Source: Tolypeutes matacus
Lineage: Eukaryota > Chordata > Mammalia > Cingulata > Chlamyphoridae
Direction: 5' to 3'
NCBI GenBank assembly: GCA_026826555.1
Contig: JAKSZT010033642.1
Span: 124,001 to 188,000, forward strand
Length of the DNA: 64,000 nt
Part shown: positions 24,446 through 36,003 of the stretch, piece after piece
Layout of the letters: every line of letters begins with the position of its first letter
How positions within the stretch are numbered: the first letter of the stretch is position 1
Program-made: the position numbers and the translations under genes
Notes under the pieces: model-generated
The model's database searches: none
What the model saw: only the letters and a program-made list of their open reading frames with translations
What the model was told of the DNA's origin: nothing

Positions 24446-25920
24446 TAAACCAAAGAAATGGAGGACTTATATGCAGAAAACTGTAAAACAGTGCTAAAAG
24501 AAATCAATGAAGACCTAAACAAATGGAAAGACATTCCATGTTCGTGGTTTGGAACGCTAAATATTGTGATGAGGTCAATCCTACCCAAATTGATTTATAG
24601 ATTCAATGCCAATCATGATACCAGCAGTCTACTTTACAGAAATAAAAAAGGCAATTATCAAATTTGTTAGCAAGGGAATGAGCACACAAATAGCAAAAGC
24701 ATTCTAAACAGAAGAGAGACAATGGAGTAATGTCACAGTCTGATTTTGAAATATATTACCAAGCTACAGGGGTCAAAACAGCATGGTATTGTCATAAAGA
24801 TAGACCCATCAATCAGTGGAATATAATTGAGAGTCCAGAAATAAACCCTCACCTCTATGGCCAACTGGTATTTGACAAACCTATCAAAACCATGTTAATA
24901 TGACAAGTGGTACTGGGAGAACTCGATATCCATAACCAAAAGAATGTAAGATGACCCCTATCTCACTCCTTATTCAAAAATAAATTCAAAACGGATCAAA
25001 GACCTGAATATAATAACCAGGACAGTAAAAGTACTAGAAGAAAATGTACAGAAATATCTTAAAGTCCTTGTGTAAGGTGGAGGTTTTTGGACGTTAACAC
25101 TCAAAGCACGAGCAACAAAAGAAAAAGTAGATAAATGGGATGTCCTCAAAATTACACTGTTGCCCATCAAGGGACTTTGTCAAAAGGGTGAAAAGGCAGC
25201 CTACTCAATGGGGAAAATATTTTGAAATTTTATATCTGATAAGTGTTTAATATCCATGATATATAAAGATATGCTACAACTCAACAATATAAAGACAAAT
25301 GACCCAATTAAAAAATGGGCAAAACATTTGAATAATGTTTGTCCAAAGAAGACCTACAAAAGGCGAAATATAACAAATGCAAACATGTTCAACATAACTA
25401 GCGATTAGGGAAATGCAAATCAAAACTACAATGAGATATCATTTCACAAGTATTAGAATAGACACTATTAAAAAGACAAAGAACTACAAGTATTGGAGAG
25501 GATATGGAGAAATAGGAACACTTATTCACTGTTGGTGGGAATGTAGAATGGTACAGCCACTGTGGAGCACAGTATGGCAGTTCCTAAAGAAGTTGAATAT
25601 AGACTTGCCACGTGACCTATCAATACTACTACTGGGTATATACCCAGAAGAACTGAGAGCAGTGACACAAACAGACATTTTCACACTGATGTTTGTAGTG
25701 GCATTATTCACTATTGCCAAAAGATGGAAATGACCCATGTGTCCATCAACCAATGAATAGATAAACAAATCGTGCTGTTTATGCAATGGAATATTGCACA
25801 GTGATAAGAAGAAATGAAGTTGTGAAGCATATGATAACATGGATGAACTTGGAGGACATTAAGTTAAGTGAAGATAGCCAGACACAAAGGGACAAATACT
25901 ATATTATTACACAACTATGA
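24446..25920 (+). mobile_element. 5'-truncated LINE-1, ORF2 3' part
   Basis: Broken frames read as the last third of ORF2: [29 protein letters not shown] (24461-24547), a run with VDKWDVLKI near 25130, MGKxxxxNxxxVxxIxxxxI-type text near 25380-25470, [17 protein letters not shown] (25516-25566) and LLLGIYPEELRAV (25626-25665). The start follows a T-rich stretch at 24440, as expected for 5' truncation during target-primed insertion. It interrupts the right arm exactly where the match with the left arm (near 1320) stops. Confidence 0.85.
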
Positions 25921-26640
25921 AATAAATATTTTGTGTAAACTCATGGTGTTAATAACTTGATTATGGGTCACCAGAAAATAGGATGAGGTTAGAGAATGGA
26001 AAGCTAAGTGTTAACTTGTTCAGAATTGGTAAAAAGGATGTTTGTTAATCACTGAAAATGAGTAGAAAAGATGAAAGCACAACATAATATTTATAACTAG
26101 CAGTACTATTATATGTACTTTAAACCGTGAAAGAGTGGTTTAAAGGGAAAATCTAAGGTCATATATAATACTAAAAGGAAAGGTAAAAAGTGTAACATGG
26201 GAATGTACAGCATAGTAATAATGCATGTGAAATATGAACATGGGTAAAATTGGATATATAAGACCGTTTTTCTTGGAAACTGAACTAATATATGTTAATA
26301 CTATGAGATGTTAATATCAGACCAAAATTAACCGTTATCCTAAGTGAAAGAAACCAGACACAAAGTACTACTTAGTGTATGTTTCAATTTATATAAAATA
26401 GAAATATAAATCAATTTTTAAAGATGAAATTAGATTAGTGATTATGTAAAGTTGGGGAAGGATAGAGTTATTGAGAGGTGACTGCAAAGGGGTTTTTCTT
26501 TTTGGAGTGATGAAAATTATTCTAAAATCTTTTGTGGTGAAGAATTCATGTCATGGTAATTAAATTAAAAGTCAATGATTATATATGTTGGATAGATCAT
26601 ATGGTATATGAATATATCTCAATAAACTGATTATGAATAA
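25921..26640 (+). mobile_element. L1 3' UTR sequences
   Basis: 25921-26334 is non-coding continuation of the L1 fragment. From about 26335 the text (gtatgtttcaatttatataaaa, ggggtttttctttttggagtg, atatctcaataaactgatta) is that of an older L1 3' UTR ending in an AATAAA signal. The two parts may be separate insertions. Confidence 0.6.
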
Positions 26641-26667
26641 GTAAATGTGCAAGAAAAAGAATGCTTC

Positions 26668-27523
26668 TCATTCTTTTATATAAGGCCTACTTATATCCTT
26701 GTTTCTCCATGGGTACAGCATGGGAGTGACCACCAAGTACTGCACTGAGTCCATTTTGTTTTCCCTTGAGTTTTGCATAGCAAAGTAACTAAGATACACT
26801 CCCAAACCTGTCACTACTGAGAGGTGAGGCCCACAAGTAGAAAATGCTTCATACTTGCCCCAGATGATGAAATTCTCAAAATGGAGGATACAATCTTAGT
26901 GTAAGAGTAAAGGATCCCAGTGGAATAACAGCCTCTAGGCCAGTTACAACATACATCACTAGGTCATTATGGAAATTTTCAGAACAATCACATTGTACCA
27001 CCTGAGTAAGTTCACAGAAAAAGTGGGAGATTTCCATCTCTGTACAAAAAAGGCAATCTCAAAATCCTTAAACCATGTTAAAGTGAGAACAAATCCTCAA
27101 TAACCAGGATGCCAGTAGCAAGAGGACACAGAGCCAGGAGTTCATTATGACCATGTAGTGCAAGGAACATAGGTCATTGCAGTCAAGAGAAAGTTGTCTA
27201 ATTTTACCCCAAAAATGAAAAATACATCTGGCTTAGGCAGTTTTCATAAGTTATGATTTTGCTTTCTGTCTGGATGTTCAGCCTCATGTTTGGAACAGTG
27301 GTGGAGGTGAAACAGATATCTTTAAATGACAAATTTGAAAGGAAGAAATACTTCAGCATGTAGAGGTGGGAGTCAGTGATAATAGGATGATGAGCAGGTT
27401 TTCAGAGACTATGATGAGGTACATGGACAGGAACGGCCCAAAGAGGAAAGGCTGCATTTCTGTATCTTCTGAGAGGCACAGGAGGATAAATTCTAAAACA
27501 TGTGTTTGGTTTTCTGTTTCCAT
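26668..27523 (-). pseudogene. Olfactory receptor pseudogene (family 7-like)
   Basis: The start at 27523 gives METENQTH with the usual N-glycosylation site NxT, followed by [10 protein letters not shown] and TM1 text [18 protein letters not shown] (canonical GN is EN here). The frame is lost near 27355. Later pieces in shifted frames include SLDCNDL near 27185 in the TM3 area, ISHFFCELTQVV (27030-27000) in loop 2 and LVVTPML plus RNKDIS at the C-terminus, with the NPFIYSL box shortened to YPW. Stop TGA is at 26668-26670. The full-length match is about 285 codons versus about 310 normal, because of small deletions. The gene would be a single-exon odorant receptor; it is dead. Inverted partner of 1-451. 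Confidence 0.9.
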
Positions 27524-28070
27524 ATAGATGATGAAACTGCTGGGAAAGATATCAGAGCAATTCAAGTTTAGCCACAAGCAGTTATCAGGAAATTATAATA
27601 AATACTATGATTTTTATTGTAAATACATTAAATTAATTATTTTATTGATTTTATCTAGATCTAGTACCCTTTATCTTAAATTGTCAGAGAAAACAATTTT
27701 CTTTGAATTTTTGTGGATGAAACATCCTTGTCTGTAATGGAAAATACTTTGCCAGGGCATTATTTTCCACTACATTCTCTCAGGTTTTATTTTATTCAAA
27801 AACCATTATAAGCAGTCTTTTTTTACCCTGTGATTTAAAAAAGTTGAGGTAATAGGTATAGGTGATGGTAGCACAATATTTTAATGTATATATTACCAAA
27901 TTGTTCACTTGAAAATGATTAAAAAAATGGTAGATTTTGAGTAATATAGGCTACTAAATAAAAAGTTAAAAATAGCAAACAAGTACATTGCATCTTCATG
28001 CTTTGGATGACAAGAAGGGGCTAAGATATCATTTCTTTATTTTATGGTCGATATGAAAACACAATCATTC
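27524..28070. other. No recognisable feature
   Basis: AT-rich upstream flank of the OR pseudogene. The open stretch 27528-27737 has no recognisable domain. I see no promoter element I would defend. Confidence 0.5.
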
Positions 28071-29520
28071 TAAATGCCAGGAATTAATTTTGTGGATATT
28101 GTCAAACTAATTCTAAAGTGTCTATCAAAAAGCAAAATACATAGATAGCCTAAGGAATACTGAAGAAGAACAAAGTTTTAAGAACCATACTAACTGATTT
28201 CAACAATTAATATAAAATCACAATAATTAAACAGCATCTTATTGATGAAATAGACAAACAGACCCAGACAAATGTTGTCAACAGAGGACAAGGGCCATTC
28301 AATGGAGTAAGTATAGTGTTCTCAACAAATGGTACTGGAACCATTTGTATGCACTCAAGCCAAACAAAAAAGGAAATCACAGATTGTATACATGTCACAA
28401 AAATCAAATCAAAATGAATCATAATACTTAAAAGTAAAGTGCATTGTAAAACTGCTAGAATAAAACATAAAATCTTGGGGCCTATGGAATGGTAATGAGG
28501 CTTTTAGATATAACAATCAAAGCTTGATGAATGAGAGAAGAAATTCTTAATGCAGTCTTTACTCCAATGTAAAATTCTGCTCTGTGAAAGACACTGATAA
28601 GGGATTGAAAGAAAATCTACAGATTTGGAAAAAAATGTTTACAAAACACATCTTGATAAATGATTTGTATCCAAATATACAAATAATTCTTAACCCCCCC
28701 AAATAAGAAAGCAAATGTTGAATTAAAAAATGGGCAAAAGATGTGAAAAGAATCCTAAACTAAGAAGATATACACTTCAAAAATAAGCATACAAAATGAA
28801 GATCAACATCATTTATCATTAGGGAAATGCAAAATAAAACTGCAATGATATATCATCACACTTCTATTAGAAGAATTAAAAACCTAAACACTGACAATAT
28901 TAATTCCTAGTGAGTATGTGGAGCATTCTGACTCATATACATTGCTAGTGAGAAAGAATGGCACAACCAGAAGACATTTTAGCAGTTTCTTGTAAATCTA
29001 AACATAGCCTTACCGTACAATCCAGTAGTTGTGCTCCTTTGTATGTATGTGGCTGATACGAAAACTTAAGTCCACACAAAAAACCCACATGTTAATATTT
29101 ATAGCAGCTGTGTTGTTAATTTCCAAAATCTGAATGCAACCAAGATATTGTTCAATAGGTTAATAGGTAAACTCACAGTGCTATTCTATAAAATGAAATA
29201 TTAATTAGATAAAAAGGAATGTTGTATACAGCCACAAAAGATATGGATGAATCTTAAATGATTATTGCTAATTAAAAGAAACCAGTTTTAAAATATTCCA
29301 TTTGTTGATATCAATTATATGAACTTCTGGATAAAGCAAAAACAGACAATAGAAAGGATGAATATGTGAAGCACAGGGGAATTTTTAGAGTGATGCATCT
29401 CTTCTGTTTAATACTGTAATTGTAGACACATGGTATTATGTCTCTCTTAAAACCCACTGAACTTGATAACACACAAAGTGAACCTTACGTATGCAAATAA
29501 AAACTAATTTACAAGGTCAA
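28070..29520 (+). mobile_element. Old L1 fragment (ORF2 end and 3' UTR)
   Basis: Heavily decayed. Recognisable L1 phrases are ggtactggaaccatttg near 28333, aattaaaaaatgggcaaaagatgtgaa near 28722, cattagggaaatgcaaaa near 28817 and, in the 3' UTR, tatgaacttctggataaag near 29318 with cacaggggaattttta near 29372. No usable frame remains. The degree of decay suggests an older subfamily than the copy at 10837. Confidence 0.75.
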
Positions 29521-29746
29521 GGGAATCCCAAAAAGAATGGAAATGTTGCACATCTATTTATATTACAAATGTATAATCTATCCTCACAGAAGTAGATGAG
29601 AACAAAGGTGCTGAAAGAAATAATATTGGGTAGGAATGGCATGTGCAAAATGAAGTAAAAAAAGTGTTGTATAAGTACTGTATTCTAGTTGATAAATTAG
29701 CATTCCACCTTGTATGCATTAATAAATATAATACTTCTATTCATGT

Positions 29747-30371
29747 TGTATTAGTCAGCCAAAGGGTTGCTGATGCAAAATACCAGAAATCTGTTGGTCT
29801 CTATAAAGGGTATTTATTTGGGGTAGAAGCTTACAGTTACCAAGCCATAAAGCATAAGTTTCTTCCTTCACCAAAGTCTGTTGCCACAGGTTAGAGCAAG
29901 ACAGCTGCTGACATTTGCCAGGATTCAGGCTTCTTGGGTTCCTCTCTTCCCTGTGCTCCATTTCTCTCTGGACTTAGCTCCTGTATTTCCTCCATAAGGT
30001 CAGCTATAGTCTATGAGGCTCTCTAGGCTCTGCCTCTCTCCACAAGGCCAGCTGTAGACTATCAGGCAAATGGCTTGTCTCTATTCTGGGGCCTTTTCTC
30101 CTTCCTCAGGACCAAGTTCCTCCATCTGCTCACCTGCCTGGGCTCCAGCATCAAAACTCCAACATCAAAACTACTACAACTCTGTCCTTTGCCATGCCTT
30201 TTATATTTGATTCCCCACTCACCAAAGGGTGGGGCTCAACGCCCTGCTGCTTGACCCAGTCAATGCCCTAACTATAACTTAATCATGCCCAGATTAACAG
30301 ACCAGTTTACAAGTATAATCCAATATCTATTTTTGGAATTCGTAACTATATCAAACTGCCAAACTGCTACA
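29747..30371 (-). mobile_element. Solo LTR, ERV-L-like (copy 1)
   Basis: On the minus strand it begins TGTAGCAGTTTGG and ends GACTAATACA, the TG...CA ends of an LTR. The last bases are shared with the LTRs at 47145 and 52093, which end in the same way. Length is about 625 bp. Flanks catgt (29742-29746) and tatgt (30372-30376) are a 5-bp target duplication with one change. An aaatataaaaggcatgg segment on the minus strand (near 30205) could be the TATA region. It is related to 36004-36666. No internal viral sequence adjoins, so it arose by recombination between two LTRs. Confidence 0.8.
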
Positions 30372-30930
30372 TATGTACACTGGAATCAAGAAATTCATCA
30401 AAAGATGGCAGATGACGGAACAGTTTTTCTTCACAGTGAAATGGAAGCTTACCACTAAGCAAGGGGAGGAGGATAGAATGTTCTATATGATAAGAGTTTA
30501 GAGTTAGACACATGAACTCATCTGTAGGTGAATATAGGTACAAATACATATGTAGATGTATTTGTAAACAGGTGGATATACAAAGCTTAACATGCACACA
30601 TATACTTCCTTACACTCTCTGCACAGAGGACCTAGAGGCCGCAGTCACAAGGAGCAAAGATAGTTCCCAAACCTTGGAATTTAACACCATTCTCCAATAA
30701 GTGTATTTTTGGGGAAATTGCTGACTCAGGAAATAAATATGCAAGAAGTGCCTGGTGCGTCTTGCAGTGCCCAAGAGTAAGTTGGTAGTAAAATAAACCC
30801 CTCAATTATGGGATTATTATAAAGAGATACAGGGTACAGGGGAAAGAACTCCCATGGAAAAAGGGGAACAAATTACACAACAATAAAAACGTAGTATTAT
30901 ATCACAACACAAAGTATGAAATAAATGTCC
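30372..30930. other. No recognisable feature
   Basis: AT-rich text. Overlapping open stretches on both strands near 30370-30700 share no recognisable domain. Confidence 0.4.
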
Positions 30931-31725
30931 TGAATCCATCCTGATATACATAAATTATTGATTAAGTAAATAAGAAGAGACAAGTGTCTCATGCAGAAGA
31001 ATTCAATAATTTACGTAATAATTTTCTCTCAAGGCACTGGAGCATAAATCCCACTCTTGAATTATAGGCTTCACCTAGTGACTTCTTTCCAAATGTGATA
31101 TAAAGAAAGGCTGAGAAATGAGGAAATTTATACTAGGGGAACCTCATAAAACTGTTGGTCAAGATCAACAATGATAAGTCACATTGATAGGATGAACCCT
31201 GGATATGATGTGATGAAAATGGCACTTTATCTCTGGTGTCTTCCTTCAAAAGCCCATAAATAAGTCTAATCATGAGAAGAACATCAGCAAATTCAAACTT
31301 AGGAACATTTTACAATATACCTGAAAGTATCCAGGAAATCAAAAATTAGGAGAATCTGAGAAACTGTCACAGTCACAAAGGGACTAAGAACTTATGACAA
31401 ATAAATGGAAAGTGGATGGGGAAGCGGCTGTGGCTCAATCAGTAGGGCTCCCGTTTACCATATGGGAGGCCCTGGGTTCGGTTCCTGGGGCCTCCTGGTG
31501 AAGGCAAGCCCGCCTGCATGGCATGGTTAGCTGACCCAGTGAGCACAAGCAGCAAGGGAGGGATAAATGAATAAATAAATAAAATCTTAAAAAAAAATGG
31601 TAAGTGGTATTTTGGATCAGAGATGTTAAGAACAGGAGAACGAGGGTGAGAGGTTATTGGAAACTATCTCTAACATCTTTGCAATTTTTCTGTAAATCTA
31701 ACACTGTTCTAAAATATTATTAAGG
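30930..31725 (+). mobile_element. Old L1 3' UTR, split by a SINE
   Basis: The phrases aagagacaagtgtctcatgc, acaatgataagtcacattga, gatatgatgtgatgaaaatg, gtctaatcatgagaag and, after the SINE, tctttgcaatttttctgtaaatctaa follow the 3' UTR of older mammalian L1 subfamilies. It ends near 31725, where block D copy 3 starts. Confidence 0.75.
31416..31594 (+). mobile_element. tRNA-derived SINE (DAS-like) with target duplications
   Basis: The head ggggaagcggctgtggctca carries an A-box-like segment (tggctcaatcagtaggg) and a B-box ggttcggttcc. The phrase accatatgggaggccctggg is typical of xenarthran DAS SINEs. The tail is aataaataaataaaatctt plus A's. Flanks aaatggaaagtgg (31403-31415) and aaatggtaagtgg (31595-31607) are a 13-base duplication with one mismatch. 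SINEs of this type are transcribed by RNA polymerase III and moved by L1 enzymes. Confidence 0.9.
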
Positions 31726-32535
31726 AGTAAAATTTTCAGTGAAATGCAAAAGCCTAGGAAAATCGAACTCCAAGATTCAATCCAGACACAATTACATGCC
31801 TTGAACAAGAACATCACACTACTGTAAGTCTCACATTCTTTGTCTATTGAATCAGAATAGTGAAATGGATTTCAGAGAGAAGTTGAAAGAATTAAATAAA
31901 ATAATGAATATAAAACATTTGGGATTGTGCCTAGTATTAATAGTGAATATTTTATACATTATGATTAAACTTCACACAGATTTACTCCCTACACATCCTT
32001 CCCCACATCCACCATTATATTTCTAGCCCTCATCATCAATGTGGGGTTTTTACAACAGCAACAATCACATAGATTCAGAGTGAACTTACCACAGGGCAAG
32101 GCTTATCATGGCCATACCTTTCTATATATCCTACCCTGACTCTCCAATAACTTCAAATATAAATATATATCTTGTGGACAAAACACAAGATTCTCTGTTA
32201 TCTGGCTTCTGCCAATCTGTCCAGGATTATGTAACACTTTCCACAAAGTGCCCCTCACTGTTCATCAGGTATTAAGAACTGTTTCTAAAATCTAACCAAA
32301 AATTAGTTATAATGACCCCACATTTGTGTCCTTGTCACCTCGTTTTGATGGGCTTCTACCCCCTTCTCATACAGGAAATATTCTAGTTCCTCCTTCAAGG
32401 CTCAGTACACTTATCAGCTCCATTGTGAAGCCTTCACTAACCTCCACTGGATGAGTCCAACCTCCTTGATCCACTTCACCAGGATTTCAGAGCTAATGCA
32501 GGATATTGGGTATACTCATTTCTATTCTCTTACTC
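31715..32535 (+). repeat. Duplicated block D, copy 3
   Basis: Matches 10745-10823 joined to 16755-17460, that is the right arm without its L1: gattcaatccagacacaattacatgcc here against gattcaatccagaaggcattatatgcc there. It is in the same orientation as the right-arm copy and is cut at about 32535 by the minus-strand L1. Confidence 0.8.
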
Positions 32536-32835
32536 CATTTGGATGCCTTTCATATCTTTTTCTTGCCTAAGTGTTTGAGAAAGTACTTCTAACACAATGT
32601 TAAATAAGAGCAGTGACAGTGGTCATCCTTGTCTTGTTCCAGATCTTAGAGGGAAAGATTTTAGTATTTCACCATTGAATATGATGTTAGCTGTGGGTTT
32701 TTCACATATACCCTTTATGATGTTGAGGTAGTTTCTTTCTATTACTATTTTTTAAAGTATTTTTCATCAGGAAAGGGTGCTGTATTTTGTCAAATGCTAT
32801 TTCTGCATCAATAGAGATGATCACTTGTTTTATTT

Positions 32836-33980
32836 TTTTATTTTTTTTTTTTAATTTATTTTTTATTATGGGTAAAAATCAAAATTCTCACAATACATAC
32901 AAACATTTGTAAAATGATATATACATATATATGCATATATGTGTATTTGCTTACAAAACTGTTATTTTTTATATATATATATACATATATTTTAAGAGGT
33001 GCTTAGATTACCTAAAATATTATATGGAACCCACTCGGATTCCCATGTTGCCCACCTCCCACACCTCCCACCNNNNNNNNNNNNNNNNNNNNNNNNNNNN
33101 NNNNNNNNNNNNNNNNNNNNNNNNNNNNNNNNNNNNNNNNNNNNNNNNNNNNNNNNNNNNNNNNNNNNNNNNACAACTGCTCATCCCCTCCCTACCCAAA
33201 AAACTGTCAAGTGGCCACTGGCTCCACCTCATTGTTATAATTTCTTGCATTGCAAGAATCACCATATGTGAGCAAGAGAATACCATCAAGTCCACTCTAG
33301 TCCATAGTTCTTCCCCCAATCCAGAGGCGACTGGGATGGTGATGTCCACTCCAACTCCAAGTGAGAGAGGGCTTATATCCCATGGATATGGTGGGTGGGA
33401 TGATCCTGCCTGCAGATGCAGGCCCTCTCCATTCCCTGGGATGGCCATTTCCCATCGTTGTCTCCTCACCAGGTGACTTGGATGAGTCCATTGAGCTGTA
33501 GGGTAGGAGTTGCAGCTCCACCTAGATTTCATGCACACCTGGCACATAGGTAGGTGGGAGGCTCCAGTCTCTGGAAGTATACCTAAGAAACTCCAGCATC
33601 ACATGTAGGTTTGAATAGAAGGGACTGGTGAACCATGTGCAGGGAGGACTTATTTGAGTCTAATTCTGTCACTCTCAGGAGCACAGATTCCAAAATAGAA
33701 CCCACTGATAAGGCATCAGTCTCTGGGGCTATCCCCCCTTATATAAGACCAGGGTGTCTCCGGAGCTCTCAGGAACCCCACTGAGTGGGGTGATAGGCAC
33801 TTAGATGTTCTATGAGCTCCTACTGAGGTGTGCGTAAGAGTTACCTCTGGGATGACCTCCCGACTCTCTTTGAAGTCTCTTAGCCACTTGAACTCATTTG
33901 TCTTTACCGTTTCCCCCTTTTATTCAAGGTCTTTTTCCAGTTGTGTTGCCAGTTGGCACTTGGGAAAAGTTTTCAATTAG
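32836..33980 (-). mobile_element. Family E repeat, copy E3, with target duplications and assembly gap
   Basis: Flanked by perfect 14-base duplications cacttgttttattt at 32822-32835 and 33981-33994. The left end is T-rich on the plus strand (32836-32863), meaning a poly(A) tail on the minus strand, so this is an L1-mobilised insertion transcribed leftwards. The 3' region includes a (TA)n tract (32920-32990). A reading frame on the minus strand runs from 33547 to the gap, and another segment with VTELDS lies near 33655-33672. True length is unknown because of the 100-N gap inside. Confidence 0.85.
33073..33172. other. Assembly gap of 100 N
   Basis: Exactly 100 unknown bases, the usual placeholder for a gap of unknown size. 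Open frames drawn across it are not interpretable. Confidence 1.
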
Positions 33981-33994
33981 CACTTGTTTTATTT

Positions 33995-35600
33995 CATTTG
34001 ATCTGATAATGTGGTGTATTACATTGATGGATTTTCTTATGTTGAGACATTCTTGCATACTAAGGATGAAACCCACCTGGTCGTGGTGTATAATTCATTT
34101 GATGTGTTGTTGAATATGATTACCAAGTATTTTGTTGATGATTTTAGCATCCAATTTCATTTGAGAGATTGGTCTATAGTTTTCCTTTCTTGTGCATCTT
34201 CGTGTGGCTTTGGTACTAGGGTGATGTTGGCATCATATATTGAGTTAGGCAATGTTCCTTCCACTTCCATTTTTTGGAAAAGGTTAAGCAATATTGGTCT
34301 TAGTTTTTTATGGAATGTTTGGTAGAATTCACCTGTGAAGCTATCTAGTTCTGAGCTCTATTTAGTTGGGAGGTTTTTGATGACTAATTCAATCTCATTA
34401 CTTGTCATTGGTCTTTTGAGCTCATCAATTTCTTCTTTAGCCAGTGTAGGTTGCTTGTGTGTTTCTACGAATTTGTGCATTTCACCTAAGTTAGCAATCT
34501 TGTTGGCATACAATTTTTCAAAGGATCCCCTAATGATACTGTTTATTTTTGTGGGGTTTATAGTGATATCCCCTTCCTTATTTCTTATACTATGTATTAG
34601 CATCTTCTCTCTTTTCTCTTTGTTAGCCTGATTAAGGATTTGTCAATTGTATTAATTTTCTCAAAGAACCTGCTTTTGATATTGTCAAATTTTTCTTGGG
34701 CTTTATTATTTTCAAATTCATTTATCTCTACTCTACTATTTGTTGTTTCCTTCTTTCTACTTGCTTTGAGGTTAGGTTGCTGTTTTTCACTAATTCTCCC
34801 AGGTGTCCATATAGGTCTTTGATTTTAGCAGTTTGTTCTTTTTTAAATATAGGCATTTATGGCCATGAATTTCCCTCTCAGTATTGTTTTGCTGCATTCT
34901 ATAGGTTTTGATATGTTGTGTTGTCATTTTAACTCCTTTCAAGTTATTTATGGATTTCTTTTGCAATTTCCTTCTTGACCCACTCACTAAGAGTGTGTTG
35001 TTTAACTTCCATATCTTTGTGTCTAATCTGCTTTTCTGCCCTTTACTGATTTCAAGCTTCATTCCATTGTGGTCAGAACAATTACTTTGTATAATGTTAA
35101 GCCTTCTGAATTTGCTGAGAGTTTTTCTGCGTTCTAGCATGCTGTCTATCCAAGAAAATGATCTATGTGTGCTTGAGAAGAATGTATATAATACTGTATT
35201 TGGGTATAATGTTCTGTATATCTATTAGGTCTAGATCATCTAATGTATTATACAAGTTCTGTGTTTCTTTGTAGATCTTCTGTCAAGCTGATCTATCTAA
35301 TGGAGATATGATATATTAAAGTCCCCCACTATAATTGTAGAGGCATCTATTTCTACACTTAGTTTTTCCAATATTTGCTTCATTCATCTTGAGGTGCCCT
35401 GCTTAGTCACATATATGCTAATGAGTGTTCTTTCTCTTTGATAGATTACCCTTTTATTAATATATAGTGTTCTTCTTTGTCTCTTACAATAATTTGCATT
35501 GAAAGTCTATTTAGTCCAATATTATTATAGCCACTTCCACCCTCTTCAGGTTATTGTTTGCATGCAAAATTGTTTCCCAACCATTCACTGTCAACCTCCT
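33995..35600 (-). pseudogene. L1 ORF2 N-terminal part (endonuclease, start of RT), broken
   Basis: The minus frame at 35140-34790 reads IIQSNCSDHNGMKLE (endonuclease SDHNG box) and continues through RQKxxxL-type linker text. The frame at 34603-34358 reads IRNKEGDITINPTKINSIIRGSFEKLYANK, as at 13355-13440 in the other L1. Many stops separate the pieces. The endonuclease nicks target DNA in active L1s. The plus-strand open stretches here are shadows of it. Confidence 0.85.
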
Positions 35601-36003
35601 TGTGTTGCCTGATCTAAGGTGAATTTCTTGAAGACAACATATAGGTTGGTCATATTTCCTTATCCATTCCTACAAACTGTTTCTTCATTGGAAAGTTTAA
35701 TCCACTAGTGTTCAATGTTATTATTTTCAAGGAATTAATCACACTAGCCATATTTTCTTTATGGTTATGTATGTCATATATTGTTTTTATTTCTTTTTTT
35801 ATCATTTTAGTTTTTCTTACCAAAAATCTTCTTTCTTACACACTCCTTTAACCCTCTGTCTCCTGTTTTTCTTTTCCTTTCATCCTTCAAACTTCCTTTA
35901 GTATTTCTTGAAAGGGTAGATTTTTATTGACAAACTCTCTTAATTTCTGTTTATCTGTGAATATTTTGAAATCTCCCTCATTTCTGAATGCCAGCTTTGC
36001 TGG

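Larger units (their letters stand above)
16855..27523 (-). repeat. Right arm of the large inverted duplication
   Basis: Inverted partner of 1-7838, ending in the minus-strand OR pseudogene. It is longer than the left arm because it holds an ERV-L pol fragment (about 20090-21010) and an L1 3' part (24446-26640) that the left arm lacks. The stretch 18290-20080 has no gene I recognise and I could not align it to the left arm. A poly(T) tract lies at 23741-23765. Confidence 0.85.

Noticed and set aside
31416..31500. Candidate tRNA gene
   Set aside because: A-box and B-box are present, but the sequence continues into a SINE body and A-rich tail with target duplications, so it is a tRNA-derived SINE.
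32931..33547. Long open frames on both strands around 33.0-33.5 kb
   Set aside because: They run across the 100-N assembly gap, so their continuity is artificial. The minus-strand part is discussed only as family E.
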